DNA of 40,727 bases, taken from assembly GCA_001644045.1 (NCBI GenBank), contig LUUF01000110.1, forward strand, positions 1-40,727, in the 5' to 3' direction. A model generated the notes under the pieces. The model ran no database searches. It saw nothing but the letters and a program-made list of their open reading frames with translations, and was not told where the DNA came from. The position numbers and the translations under genes are program-made. This document shows positions 1 to 8,451 of the stretch, piece after piece. The first letter of the stretch is position 1. Every line of letters begins with the position of its first letter. This DNA is from Methylomonas methanica. Lineage in GTDB: Bacteria; Pseudomonadota; Gammaproteobacteria; Methylococcales; Methylomonadaceae.

Positions 1-63
1 GCTGTTCAAATAGATGGGGTCACTTCTCAGTACAAAATTCATGATAGAGAAGGCTATTTCTAG
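1..63 (+). CDS. C-terminal end of an upstream gene (partial)
   Basis: The first 63 bases read as one open frame from base 1, giving 20 residues (AVQIDGVTSQYKIHDREGYF) and a TAG stop at 61-63. The composition is protein-like and the following gene starts 38 bases later on the same strand, so this may be the tail of a gene cut by the window edge. The segment is too short to identify, and a frame of 20 codons can be open by chance. Confidence 0.35.
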   Translation, partial: AVQIDGVTSQYKIHDREGYF

Positions 64-101
64 TATTCTCAATGAACGCCTTAAACTACTCAGGAGCATC
101 T

Positions 102-863
102 ATGAAACGTTCGCTTAAATTCAATATATTAGCCCTGTTGTTTGCTCTCGATTTCACGTCCTCTGCTAGCGCCGCCGATCTCACTCGTGCCCAAGTCGAG
201 CAAATGCTGGCGAAAGCCGACAAGCAACATCCCGCCGACCTGCGCCGTAAGGATCTGACCGATCTGGACTTATCCAATCTGGATTTTCGCAACGCCGATT
301 TATGGGGCGCCGATCTGCGGCGATCAAACCTCAATAAAAGCAATCTGCAAGGACTGACGCTGGATTTGACGGTGATGACCAATATCAAGCTCAGCGCCGC
401 CAATCTATCCAACACCAGCATCTTCGGCGTCAGTTTGATGCACGCCGACCTGAGCAACGCGGACATGAGCGGCAGCCGGGTAGTAGCGATCATGGACGGC
501 GCCAACTTGAGCCATGCCAACCTCAGCAATGTGCAGTGGGCGGCGGACATGAAAAATCAATCGATGGGCCTGATGCGCGCCAGCTTGAAAGGTGCCAACC
601 TGACCGGCGCCAACCTCAGCCATGCCCAGCTCGGCCGGGCGATGCTGAAACACACGAAACTGAATAATGCCAATTTGCAAAACGCCGACCTGTATTCCGC
701 CGAGATGGATGGCGCTAACCTGACCGGCGCTAATCTGACCAACGCCAATTTCTCGCAAGCCAAATTGCACGACGCGATTTTCACCGAGGCGGTGACTACC
801 GGCACCCGCTTTGACGGCGCCCAAAACCTGCCCGATTCAGTAAAGCCGACCCCTTCCAAATAA
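102..863 (+). CDS. Exported pentapeptide-repeat protein
   Basis: 253 residues. An N-terminal signal peptide (KR, a hydrophobic stretch, then SASA-A) is followed from about residue 45 by tandem five-residue repeats of the A(D/N)LXX type, such as DLSNL, ANLSN, ANLTG and ADLYS, with a gap near residues 140-160 (MDG, WAADMKN). Such repeats fold as a right-handed quadrilateral beta-helix; the biochemical role of most members is unknown. I chose the ATG at 102 because AGGAG lies 5 bases upstream and it puts the signal peptide at the very N-terminus; an ATG at 72 adds ten residues with no good ribosome site. It ends 13 bases before the permease gene, so the two are probably co-transcribed. Family assignment is firm; function and periplasmic location are inferred. 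Confidence 0.9.
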   Translation: MKRSLKFNILALLFALDFTSSASAADLTRAQVEQMLAKADKQHPADLRRKDLTDLDLSNLDFRNADLWGADLRRSNLNKSNLQGLTLDLTVMTNIKLSAANLSNTSIFGVSLMHADLSNADMSGSRVVAIMDGANLSHANLSNVQWAADMKNQSMGLMRASLKGANLTGANLSHAQLGRAMLKHTKLNNANLQNADLYSAEMDGANLTGANLTNANFSQAKLHDAIFTEAVTTGTRFDGAQNLPDSVKPTPSK

Positions 864-876
864 TCGAGACCACTTC

Positions 877-2271
877 ATGCAAATCCCCAAGCAATTACTG
901 CAACGTAAATCCGTCGAAGCCTTGACCGATGTTCAGCACGGCTTAAAGCAAACCCTCACCGCCAAGGACTTGACCATCCTGGGCATAGGCGCGGTGATCG
1001 GCGCCGGCATCTTCGTCCTGACCGGCATCGCCGCCGCCAAATACGCCGGCCCGGCTATCGTCGTATCGTTCATTTTGGCCGGCATCGCCTGCGGCCTGGC
1101 AGCCATGTGTTACAGCGAACTGGCGGCGATGATCCCAGTCTCCGGCAGCGCCTACAGCTATGCCTATGCGACGATGGGCGAATTAATGGCCTGGATCATT
1201 GGTTGGGATTTAATCCTGGAATATGCGCTGGCCAGCAGCACGGTCGCGATAGGCTGGGCCGGTTATCTCACCAGCTTTCTGGAAAATCTGGGGATACATT
1301 TACCCACCTATCTCACCACGGCTTACTTGGCTAATCCGGAAGCCGGCTTCATTAATTTACCCGCCGTGACCATCATTTTATTGCTGACCGGCCTACTCGT
1401 AATCGGCATCCGCCAGTCGGCGATTTTCAATTTCGTGATGGTGCTGATCAAACTGTCGGTGATTGTGGTATTCATCGTCGCCGGCTCCGGGCATATTCAA
1501 ACCGAAAATTGGGCTAACTTCACCCCCTTCGGTTTCGGCGGTGTGTTGACCGGCGCCGGGGTGATTTTCTTTGCCTATATCGGTTTCGATGCGGTATCCA
1601 CTGCCGCCCAGGAAGCCATCAACCCGCAACGCGACGTGCCCATCGGCATCATCGCTTCCTTGGCGGTCTGCACGCTGTTATACATTCTGGTGGCCGGTGT
1701 GTTGACCGGCATCATTCCTTACACCGAACTGAACGTCCCCGCGCCGATTGCGCTGGCGGTGGATCATGTCGGCATGAGCTGGCTGTCGCCCATCATCAAA
1801 ATCGCCGCCATCGCCGGCTTGACCTCGGTGATGCTGGTGCTGCTGATGGGCCAAAGCCGGATTTTCTTCTCGATGGCTAAAGATCAGTTGCTGCCGCCGT
1901 TGTTCGCCCAGGTCCACCCCAAATTCCAAACCCCGCATTTATCGACAATGCTGGTCGGTGTGGCAGTCTCGCTGCTGGCCGGCTTCATGCCCATCGAGAA
2001 ACTCGGCGAACTGGTCAGTATCGGTACCTTGTTTGCGTTTGTGTTGGTGTGCGGCGGCGTCTGGATTTTGCGGAACAGCCACCCGGAAATGGAACGCCAC
2101 TTCAAATGCCCGGCGGTGCCTTACGTGCCGATTGGCGGGATTTTAGTGTGTTTGAGTTTGATGGCGGGTTTGCCGGTAGATACCTGGATCAGGTTGTTTG
2201 TTTGGCTTTTGGTTGGGTTTTTGATTTATTTTGGGTATGGGGTGAAGCATAGTCAGCTTCGGTCTTCTTGA
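877..2271 (+). CDS. APC-family amino acid permease (cationic amino acid transporter-like)
   Basis: 464 residues, the usual length for the YfnA/YhdG-type branch of the amino acid-polyamine-organocation family. The sequence is almost entirely hydrophobic with about 12 membrane helices. The first helix carries the glycine-rich GIGAVIGAGIFVLTG motif that lines the substrate site in this family. Further along are SGSAYSYAYATMGE (helix 3 region) and GFDAVSTAAQEAINPQRDVP (helix 6 region). It probably imports an amino acid with a cation at the inner membrane; substrate cannot be read from the sequence. The ATG at 877 follows the pentapeptide gene by 13 bases and lacks a strong Shine-Dalgarno sequence, consistent with reinitiation from the gene before it. 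Confidence 0.92.
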   Translation: MQIPKQLLQRKSVEALTDVQHGLKQTLTAKDLTILGIGAVIGAGIFVLTGIAAAKYAGPAIVVSFILAGIACGLAAMCYSELAAMIPVSGSAYSYAYATMGELMAWIIGWDLILEYALASSTVAIGWAGYLTSFLENLGIHLPTYLTTAYLANPEAGFINLPAVTIILLLTGLLVIGIRQSAIFNFVMVLIKLSVIVVFIVAGSGHIQTENWANFTPFGFGGVLTGAGVIFFAYIGFDAVSTAAQEAINPQRDVPIGIIASLAVCTLLYILVAGVLTGIIPYTELNVPAPIALAVDHVGMSWLSPIIKIAAIAGLTSVMLVLLMGQSRIFFSMAKDQLLPPLFAQVHPKFQTPHLSTMLVGVAVSLLAGFMPIEKLGELVSIGTLFAFVLVCGGVWILRNSHPEMERHFKCPAVPYVPIGGILVCLSLMAGLPVDTWIRLFVWLLVGFLIYFGYGVKHSQLRSS

Positions 2272-2347
2272 CCTTTGAATGGCGCCATGCCCGCTGGGAT
2301 GCGGGCATCCAGAGCCATCGATGGCGGGCTTAAATCTCCAAAATAAT

Positions 2348-2620
2348 GTGTCGCTAGCGCGACTGATGATCTTAATGTCGGTTCGCGGACCGACAACCGC
2401 GATACTTTCTTTTGCGTGGCCAAAAGAAAGTATCCAAAGAAAAGGCCACCCGGATACCGCTTATTCCCTGCGCTCCTCGCTTTTGAACGGGGTCGCCGAA
2501 AGGGGCTTCCTGCCCCTTCGGCAACGCGATGCATCCATGCATCGCCCCTAACGGGCTAATCCGTTCAAAAGCTCCGGTGCTCGGCGCGACATCAGGGGGA
2601 AACCCGTCGCAGGATTTAAA
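2348..2620 (+). repeat. Structured interspersed repeat, copy 1 (reference orientation)
   Basis: Fills most of the gap after the permease gene. In order it contains: a small hairpin GTCGC/GCGAC (2350-2363); GTCGGT/ACCGAC around TCGCGG (2377-2394); a perfect 14-bp stem at 2401-2434 (GATACTTTCTTTTG with its complement, loop CGTGGC); then an outer stem 2479-2490 with 2561-2572 enclosing two hairpins, 2495-2522 (GCCGAAAGGGGC/GCCCCTTCGGC) and 2526-2545 (GCGATGCAT/ATGCATCGC). Related copies lie at 3278-3537 (inverted), 25136-25335 (inverted, decayed) and 39190-39464 (same orientation). Short ORFs across it are not conserved between copies, so I read it as non-coding. Confidence 0.85.
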
Positions 2621-2728
2621 GTGGATGGAAGTTTTATGATGATGATAAAAACTTAAGGATGTGCCGACAACAGGAGGCGCATCGCTCGCGACCGATGCGC
2701 TTCGCATTCGCTCAGCACATCCTACGGG

Positions 2729-3256
2729 CTAGCTTGAAAGTTTTTCATAGCTTCTGATAACCGTGATATTTTCCAATAAGTCCGGATCGCACGTGTACTC
2801 AAACTCTTTCATTTGTAGGGAACTATGATCGTTAGGACTAGATAAAATTGCTGCACTTGGCGCATAAGCCCTTAACAAAACACCACCAGACTCGATTGCA
2901 TTCAGACCACTTGCAAACTTAGTCGCGACATCAATCTCTGGAGTCCAACAAAATCCAATTTGACCTGATTCGAAAAGAAAGCGGCATTCGCCCCGATACA
3001 AAATAAGACCTTCCCCGACGTAGCCAGGCAAAGTTAGGGTCAATACTTTCGCGATAAGCTTATCATTCCTGATTTTGCGCCGAAGATGACCACCATTTAC
3101 CGTCCACAATGTATGAATCTTATCCGAGCAAAAATTTAGCCCGTTGTGATTTTTCACTATGTATTGGAATACAGGTTGCCATTTATGGTCGGGGACTTTG
3201 TAGTCGTAATGCCCTTTACAAAACTCATTCACTAAAAATTTAATGCTTACCATCAT
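2729..3256 (-). CDS. Hypothetical protein, possible ADP-ribosyltransferase fold
   Basis: 175 residues, no signal peptide or membrane segment. I do not recognise a named family. The C-terminal half has the order of motifs seen in R-S-E type ADP-ribosyltransferases: an arginine in LILYRGE (R88), then GFCWTPEIDVATKFA (W104-T105, in place of the usual Ser-Thr-Ser strand), then EFE (E151, E153) resembling the ExE catalytic motif. The N-terminal 80 residues look like a separate small helical region. The start is ATG-ATG at 3256/3253 with only a weak ribosome site. Base composition is clearly AT-richer than neighbours, and the gene sits between two inverted copies of the structured repeat, suggesting acquired cargo. 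The fold is my inference from motif spacing; a toxin, effector or phage-type role is possible but unproven. Confidence 0.65.
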   Translation of the reverse strand: MMVSIKFLVNEFCKGHYDYKVPDHKWQPVFQYIVKNHNGLNFCSDKIHTLWTVNGGHLRRKIRNDKLIAKVLTLTLPGYVGEGLILYRGECRFLFESGQIGFCWTPEIDVATKFASGLNAIESGGVLLRAYAPSAAILSSPNDHSSLQMKEFEYTCDPDLLENITVIRSYEKLSS

Positions 3257-3277
3257 TTCAGCTTCACTAACTTGGGA

Positions 3278-3537
3278 GCGGGGTAATTCCCGTATGCAGC
3301 GCCGAGCACCGGAGCTTTCGGCGGGATCAGCCCGCAGGGGCGATGCATGGATGCATCGCGTTGACGAAGGGGCAGGAAGCCCCTTTCGTCAACCCCCGGC
3401 GAAAGCTTCGGAGCGCAGGGAATAAGCAGCATCCGGGCCGCCTTTCTTTTGGGTACTTTTCTTTGGCGGAGCAAAGAAAAGTACCTCGGCTGTCGGGCCG
3501 AGACCCGACATTAAATCAAGCCGTCGCGCCAGCGACA
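3278..3537 (-). repeat. Structured interspersed repeat, copy 2 (inverted)
   Basis: Reverse-oriented copy of the 2348-2620 element. The perfect 14-bp stem is at 3452-3485 (GGTACTTTTCTTTG, loop GCGGAG, and its complement). Relative to copy 1 the stem differs at three positions, each matched on the other arm. The GTCGGG/CCCGAC hairpin and the terminal GTCGC/GCGAC hairpin (to 3536) are kept, as is the double-hairpin domain with arms TTGACGAAAGGGGC/GCCCCTTCGTCAA and the palindrome around ATGCAT. It lies downstream of the UDP-glucose dehydrogenase gene and, with copy 1, brackets the gene at 2729-3256. Confidence 0.85.
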
Positions 3538-3547
3538 CCAAAATCTC

Positions 3548-3577
3548 CTCACCCCCAACCCTCTCCAGCAAGAGAAG
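3548..3577. repeat. Short CCCTCACC-type intergenic repeat fragment
   Basis: Just past the dehydrogenase stop is CTCACCCCCAACCCTCTCC followed by AGCAAGAGAAGG. This resembles the widespread C-rich intergenic repeats of proteobacteria in which CCCTCTCC pairs with GGAGAGGG, here with a weak CTCTC/GAGA pairing only. It may serve as a weak transcription stop for the minus-strand gene. I see a single copy in the window, so the call rests on recalled resemblance. Confidence 0.3.
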
Positions 3578-3584
3578 GAACTCA

Positions 3585-4904
3585 TTACCGCCCAATCGCG
3601 TAATACTGCAACCCAAACTGCTTAACCAACCTCGGCTCATACATATTCCGCCCATCGAATATCACCTTGTCTTTCAACAAGCGGCCCAAGTCATCGAAAT
3701 CCGGGCTGCGGAACTGTTTCCATTCGGTGACGATAATCAACGCATCCACATCGTTTAGGGTGTCCGCCTGCTTAGCGCAATACACCAGCCCTGCTTTGTC
3801 GCCGTAGATGCGGTGCGCTTCTTCCATTGCCTCAGGATCGTAGGCTCGCACCGTCGCACCGGCATCGATCAGGGCTTCCAACAATACCCGGCTGGGGGCT
3901 TCGCGCATGTCGTCGGTGTTGGGTTTAAACGCCAGGCCCCACAACGCAAAGGTTTTACCTTTCACGCCGTTTGGGTAATGCGTGGAGATTTTCTCGAACA
4001 AGCGGTGTTTTTGCCGGTCGTTGACGTTTTCCACCGCGCTGAGCAGTTCGGCCTGATAGCCGTAATCGCGGGCGGTGCGTTCCAGCGCTTTCACGTCTTT
4101 CGGGAAGCAGGAGCCGCCGTAGCCGCAACCAGGATAGATAAAGCTGTAACCGATGCGGCTGTCGGAACCTATGCCATGGCGGACGTTTTCGATGTCGGCA
4201 CCCAGTCTTTCCGCCAGGTTGGCCAATTCGTTCATGAAACTGATTTTGGTGGCCAGCATCGCGTTGGCGGCGTATTTGGTCAATTCGGCGGAACGTATAT
4301 CCATCGTGATAACCCGTTCGCGGCTGCGGTTGAACGGCGCGTAAAGCGCTTTCAGCAGCTCGGCGGTTCTGGGGTTATCGGTGCCGATGATGATCCGGTC
4401 CGGCTTCATGAAATCGTCCAGTGCCGAACCTTCTTTCAAAAACTCGGGATTGGAGACGACGTCGAACTCCAAGTCCTGACCGCGCTCGGCCAATACGTCC
4501 TTGATTGCCTGTTTGACCTTGTCGGCAGTGCCGACCGGCACGGTGGATTTATCGACGACGATTTTATAATCGGTCATGTGTTCGGCGATGCTTTTCGCCA
4601 CCGCCAACACGTATTTCAAATCGGCCGAGCCGTCTTCGTCCGGTGGGGTACCGACGGCGATGAACTGAAACAAACCGAAGTCCACCGCCTCTTTGACGTC
4701 GGTGGTAAAGCTCAAGCGGCCGGCGGCGACATTGTCCTTGACCATCTCGTCCAAGCCCGGCTCGTAAATCGGAATAATGCCCTGCTTGAGTTGATCGATT
4801 TTGCACTGGTCGACATCCATGCACAGCACTTGATTACCCACTTCGGCCAGACAGGCGCCCGTCACCAAACCTACATATCCACTGCCAAACACCGTAATTT
4901 TCAT
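3585..4904 (-). CDS. ugd: UDP-glucose 6-dehydrogenase
   Basis: 439 residues, typical of bacterial UDP-glucose dehydrogenases. The enzyme oxidises UDP-glucose to UDP-glucuronate with two NAD+, feeding capsule, exopolysaccharide or lipid-A sugar synthesis in the cytoplasm. The N-terminal Rossmann motif is [15 protein letters not shown] (residues 8-22). [10 protein letters not shown] and [14 protein letters not shown] follow, then the catalytic cysteine C266 in [14 protein letters not shown], and a C-terminal UDP-binding domain with [16 protein letters not shown]. The ATG at 4904 has AAGG about 8 bases upstream. The next gene (beta-hydroxyacid dehydrogenase) ends 16 bases upstream on the same strand, so they are likely co-transcribed. 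A UDP-ManNAc or GDP-mannose dehydrogenase is less likely given the motif spellings. Confidence 0.95.
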   Translation of the reverse strand: MKITVFGSGYVGLVTGACLAEVGNQVLCMDVDQCKIDQLKQGIIPIYEPGLDEMVKDNVAAGRLSFTTDVKEAVDFGLFQFIAVGTPPDEDGSADLKYVLAVAKSIAEHMTDYKIVVDKSTVPVGTADKVKQAIKDVLAERGQDLEFDVVSNPEFLKEGSALDDFMKPDRIIIGTDNPRTAELLKALYAPFNRSRERVITMDIRSAELTKYAANAMLATKISFMNELANLAERLGADIENVRHGIGSDSRIGYSFIYPGCGYGGSCFPKDVKALERTARDYGYQAELLSAVENVNDRQKHRLFEKISTHYPNGVKGKTFALWGLAFKPNTDDMREAPSRVLLEALIDAGATVRAYDPEAMEEAHRIYGDKAGLVYCAKQADTLNDVDALIIVTEWKQFRSPDFDDLGRLLKDKVIFDGRNMYEPRLVKQFGLQYYAIGR

Positions 4905-4920
4905 CGTTACACCTTGTAAA

Positions 4921-5787
4921 CTAATTGGAAGTTCGTTTTTGCTTTAATCGATACAACGCGGAAATATCCTCGTCGCCATAGCCTTTGGCCATCAGTTTGG
5001 CATAGTCGGCCAGCGTGGTGATGGTTAGCGGACAACCTACGCCGGCATGCTGAGCCATATGCTGGGCTATTTTTAAGTCTTTATGATGAAGCGCCAATTT
5101 AAATCCGGGGGGAAATTGATTTTGCGTCATGGTCTTGCCGCGATGCTGTAAAAACCAGTTACCGGCTGCGCCGCCGCTGACAACCTCAATGACTTTTTCC
5201 ATCGGCAAACCTTGAGCCTCCGCAAAGGCCAACGCTTCGGTCACTGCTTGGTTAATTCCGGCACACATGATTTGGTTCACTGCCTTACAGGCTTGCCCGG
5301 CGCCAACACTGCCCATGTGTTCGATACGTGCGGTCATGGCCGCCAATACCGGACGAACCCGCTCCAAAATTGGCGCGTCGCCGCCGACCATCATTGCCAA
5401 CGTGCCTTTGTTGGCACCTTCCACGCCGCCTGATACCGGCGCATCCAGGAAAGCCGCATTTTTTTCCGCAAGCTTTTGCGCCGCGACAGTCGCCGTCTCG
5501 CTACTCACCGTGGACATATCCACCACCACGCTGCCGGGCTGGATGGTTTTAGCGACAGCATCCACCACCATCAACACGTCTTTATCCGCCGACACACAGA
5601 TCAACACGACATCGACTTGGGCGGCCAGTTGTTCGATAGTCTCGCAAGCCTGGATTTGCAATTCCGCCGCTAACGCCTCGGCTTTACTAAAGGTACGATT
5701 GTAAACGGCGGTCAAGTATCCGGCCTTGGCAAGATTACGCGCCATGCCCAGGCCCATGGCCCCCAATCCGATCAATCCTACCCGCAT
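4921..5787 (-). CDS. NAD(P)-dependent beta-hydroxyacid dehydrogenase (tartronate semialdehyde reductase / 3-hydroxyisobutyrate dehydrogenase family)
   Basis: 288 residues from the ATG at 5787, the usual length of the family. The Rossmann motif [20 protein letters not shown] starts at residue 4. The substrate-binding [22 protein letters not shown] region sits near 120 and the catalytic-lysine segment [18 protein letters not shown] near 165-185. Family members reduce tartronate semialdehyde, succinic semialdehyde or glyoxylate, or oxidise 3-hydroxyisobutyrate; the exact substrate cannot be decided here. An in-frame ATG at 5817 would add ten residues, but the chosen start has GGGGG upstream and gives the standard N-terminus. 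It lies 16 bases before ugd and 68 bases after the esterase gene, all on the minus strand. Confidence 0.88.
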   Translation of the reverse strand: MRVGLIGLGAMGLGMARNLAKAGYLTAVYNRTFSKAEALAAELQIQACETIEQLAAQVDVVLICVSADKDVLMVVDAVAKTIQPGSVVVDMSTVSSETATVAAQKLAEKNAAFLDAPVSGGVEGANKGTLAMMVGGDAPILERVRPVLAAMTARIEHMGSVGAGQACKAVNQIMCAGINQAVTEALAFAEAQGLPMEKVIEVVSGGAAGNWFLQHRGKTMTQNQFPPGFKLALHHKDLKIAQHMAQHAGVGCPLTITTLADYAKLMAKGYGDEDISALYRLKQKRTSN

Positions 5788-5855
5788 GTCATACCCCCGT
5801 AATATTGTCCGAACCATTATAGCGCCTTAGTCCGGCGTCGACAGACCGCGCCGGT

Positions 5856-6464
5856 TTACAAGGCGCCATGCTTTTGCAACAACGCGGCAATATTTTCCGC
5901 CAGGTGCCGGTATCCCGAGTCGTTGGGATGAACCGCGTCCGACTTAAGCGCGTTATTTGCCAGAATGTTGGGCACAGTATCCAGATCGCTCGGCACACCT
6001 TCGGACGCGGCAATCTCCTCATAAATTTTCGCGCTGTGTAAAAACACGACCCCAAACGCCGGGACACCCAATATAACGATCGGAATATTGCGTTGTCTGG
6101 CTTCGGCAATCATGGCTTTGAGATTATCGCGGGTTTGCTCCGCCGCGATTTGTTGCAAAATATCGTTGCCGCCATGGATTAAAATCAATAAATCGGGCCG
6201 ATATTCATCCAGCAATGCCGGTAAACGCTGCCGGCCCTGCGCGCTAAGTTCCCCAGGAACGCCTTCGTTAATCACCTCTCGACCGCTCATCTGCGCCAGG
6301 ATGCTGGGGTAATCATGCAGTGCCGACGCGCCGGTGCCATAGGTCAGGCTATCGCCGAACGCCAGAATCACGGCGTTATCCGGCAGCTTGCTCATGGTTG
6401 GCGCCGATCTATTGCAGGCCATACAACCGCAGAGCAATACCACGGCAATCAGGAATATTTTCAT
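5856..6464 (-). CDS. SGNH/GDSL-family arylesterase (TesA-like), probable lipoprotein
   Basis: 202 residues. The four SGNH blocks are visible: block I AFGDSLTYGTGA (nucleophile Ser), a Gly in the GVPGELS region (block II), block III HGGNDILQQ (Asn) and block V SDAVHPNDSGYRHLA (Asp and His). This matches the TesA / multifunctional acyl-CoA thioesterase I and arylesterase group. The N-terminus MKIFLIAVVLLCGCMACN is a signal sequence with cysteines at 13, 15 and 18; LLCGC or GCMAC could serve as a lipobox, so anchoring to a membrane in the cell envelope is likely but the modified cysteine is uncertain. GAGG lies about 9 bases before the ATG. Substrate is unknown; family members hydrolyse short acyl esters or thioesters. 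Confidence 0.88.
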   Translation of the reverse strand: MKIFLIAVVLLCGCMACNRSAPTMSKLPDNAVILAFGDSLTYGTGASALHDYPSILAQMSGREVINEGVPGELSAQGRQRLPALLDEYRPDLLILIHGGNDILQQIAAEQTRDNLKAMIAEARQRNIPIVILGVPAFGVVFLHSAKIYEEIAASEGVPSDLDTVPNILANNALKSDAVHPNDSGYRHLAENIAALLQKHGAL

Positions 6465-6541
6465 GTTAGCCCTCGACTCCTTAAACGCTTGGGCACCTTA
6501 CCGTTATCGATCCCGGACGTCCGGAGCCGCTGGTGTCTTCC

Positions 6542-8389
6542 TTATTTTTCCAGGTAGGTATAAGCGTTCAAGCCGGCCAGCAACTCTTGTTCGAAAGCCT
6601 GCTTTTGTTCGGCCGACAATCCGCTGCCATCGAGCTTTTGCCGATAGGCTGTTTTTAAGGCTTCGGTATTGATATGCACATAATCCAGCAACTCGCTGAC
6701 ATCCTCGCCTTCCATGAAATCGCCGAAGCGATAGCCCTGCTCGTCCAGTTCGATATTAATCGAATGAGTATCGCCGAACAGATTGTGCATATCTCCCAAA
6801 ATTTCTTGATAAGCGCCGACCATGAAAAAGCCGATCAGATAATCCTGATCTTCCGCGATAGTATGCAGCGGCATGGTATTGGCGATGTTCTGATGATCGA
6901 CGTATTGGTCGATACGGCCGTCGGAGTCGCAGGTTAAATCCTGTAAAACCGCACGCCGGGTAGGTTGTTGTCCCAATTGATGAATGGGCATGATGGGGAA
7001 AATCTGGTCTATACCCCAAATGTCCGGCATCGATTGAAACAAGGAAAAATTACAGAACACCTTGTCAGCCAGTTTTTCGTCCAACTCCTGCAATATCTCG
7101 CGGTGATGATGATTGTCCAGGTTCAACTCGCGCTGAATTTGCTGGCACAAACTCACATAGTGCTTTTCTGCTTCCGCCAATTCGGTCAGCGACAAATCGC
7201 CCTGCACGAACTGGGCGCGGGCTTCGGCCATGTTGAATTGCGCATTGTGATAGGCTTCGGCGATATTTTGCCCGCTAATCTCAACCGCCGCCGCAGCGCC
7301 TTGCAGGCTTTCCACTTCGGTGACATTGGTAATCAGTACCGCATGGTGGGCGGTGATGGCCCGGCCCGATTCGGTGATGATGTTGGGCTGCGACAGACCG
7401 TGTTGCTGGGCCACTTCCGCAAAGGCGCGGACGATGTTTTCCGCGTACTCGTTGACGCTATAGTTGATCGAACATTCCCGCCGCGAGCCGCTGCCGTCGT
7501 AATCGACACCCAAACCGCCGCCGGCATCGACGGTGGTGATGTTGGCGCCGAGTTTATGCAATTGCAGATAAAACTGACCGGCTTCTTTCAGCGCCAGTTT
7601 GATGTCGTGGATATTGGCGATCTGCGAGCCCATATGAAAGTGCATCAGCTGCAGACAGTTCAGCATATTCAATTGCCGCAAGCGGGCAATCAGCTGCAAT
7701 ACTTCGCTGGCGTGCAAGCCAAATTTGGATTTTTCGCCGCCACTGTTTTGCCATTTACCGGCGCTGATAGTCGATAGCCGCACCCGCAAGCCGATCAAAG
7801 GCGTTACCTTTAATTTAGCGGCTTCTTCGATGATCATCTCCAGCTCGGACGGTTTTTCGATGACGATGAATACCGACAAGCCCATCAACTGGCCCATCAA
7901 GGCCATGCGGATATAAAACCGGTCTTTGTAACCGTTACAAACGATGGTGCCGCCGCGTTTTGCCAGGCCCAAAATCGCCAGCAATTCCGGTTTGCTGCCG
8001 GCTTCCAGGCCGATATGTTCGGCGGAAACGATGCTTTCCACCACATTGCCTTGCTGATTAACCTTGATCGGATAGACCGGCGTGTAATGGCCGCTGTAGG
8101 CATGCGCGGCTCTCGCTTGATCGAATGCTTGTTGTAGCTGGCGGATGCGGTCGCGCAAAATATCGGTAAAACGCACCAGCACCGGAAAGTTCAAACCCTT
8201 GTCCCGCAGGGCTTGCGCAATCTCGAACAGATCGATTTCGGTCGCGCAGTCGGCTTGCGGCTTCACGCAGACATGGCCTTGGTCGTTAATCGAAAAATAA
8301 CCGTTACCCCATTGCTGGATAGCGTAAAGCTGCTTGGATTGTTCAATCGACCAGGGTTGTATTGGCACGCGTTCTACTCGGACTGTCAT
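6542..8389 (-). CDS. speA: Biosynthetic arginine decarboxylase
   Basis: 615 residues, slightly shorter than the 630-660 usual for SpeA. The enzyme decarboxylates arginine to agmatine with pyridoxal phosphate, the first step of the agmatine route to putrescine. The PLP lysine is in HYTPVYPIKVNQQGNVV. Further family features are the barrel motif GGGLGVDYDGSGS, SGRAITAHHAVL and the C-terminal domain with CDSDGRIDQYV, which carries the substrate-binding Cys-Asp pair of this fold. It is divergent from the spermidine synthase gene across 62 bases, so the two polyamine genes share a control region. No agmatinase or agmatine deiminase gene is in the window. The ATG at 8389 has no strong ribosome site, but no better start is present. 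Confidence 0.95.
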   Translation of the reverse strand: MTVRVERVPIQPWSIEQSKQLYAIQQWGNGYFSINDQGHVCVKPQADCATEIDLFEIAQALRDKGLNFPVLVRFTDILRDRIRQLQQAFDQARAAHAYSGHYTPVYPIKVNQQGNVVESIVSAEHIGLEAGSKPELLAILGLAKRGGTIVCNGYKDRFYIRMALMGQLMGLSVFIVIEKPSELEMIIEEAAKLKVTPLIGLRVRLSTISAGKWQNSGGEKSKFGLHASEVLQLIARLRQLNMLNCLQLMHFHMGSQIANIHDIKLALKEAGQFYLQLHKLGANITTVDAGGGLGVDYDGSGSRRECSINYSVNEYAENIVRAFAEVAQQHGLSQPNIITESGRAITAHHAVLITNVTEVESLQGAAAAVEISGQNIAEAYHNAQFNMAEARAQFVQGDLSLTELAEAEKHYVSLCQQIQRELNLDNHHHREILQELDEKLADKVFCNFSLFQSMPDIWGIDQIFPIMPIHQLGQQPTRRAVLQDLTCDSDGRIDQYVDHQNIANTMPLHTIAEDQDYLIGFFMVGAYQEILGDMHNLFGDTHSINIELDEQGYRFGDFMEGEDVSELLDYVHINTEALKTAYRQKLDGSGLSAEQKQAFEQELLAGLNAYTYLEK

Positions 8390-8451
8390 AAAGAGGTAGA
8401 AATTCTAAAGTATAATGATGAACGTTATATGACTTTTTACAGGACTTCATC
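8390..8451. promoter_or_regulatory. Divergent speA/speE promoter region
   Basis: This 62-base gap separates the start codons of speA (minus) and speE (plus). A perfect TATAAT -10 hexamer for the speE direction is at 8411-8416, but no good -35 hexamer lies at 16-18 bases; the nearest, CTGTCA at 8383-8388, is 22 bases away. AGGA lies about 9 bases before the speE ATG. The close divergent layout suggests joint control, but I see no clear operator. Confidence 0.4.

Noticed and set aside
405-824. Long minus-strand frames inside the pentapeptide-repeat gene
   Set aside because: They mirror the tandem repeats on the other strand; the plus frame has a signal peptide, ribosome site and family repeats.
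2253-2707. Short frames inside structured repeat copy 1
   Set aside because: The corresponding frames are not kept in copies 2-4, where changes follow base pairing instead of codons.
2348-3537. CRISPR array or insertion sequence reading for the repeat pair
   Set aside because: There are no short regularly spaced repeats, no transposase frame and no cas genes; only two inverted copies of a long structured element are present.
3813-4919. 368-codon plus-strand frame opposite ugd
   Set aside because: A shadow of the strongly recognised dehydrogenase; composition reflects GC-rich codon third positions.
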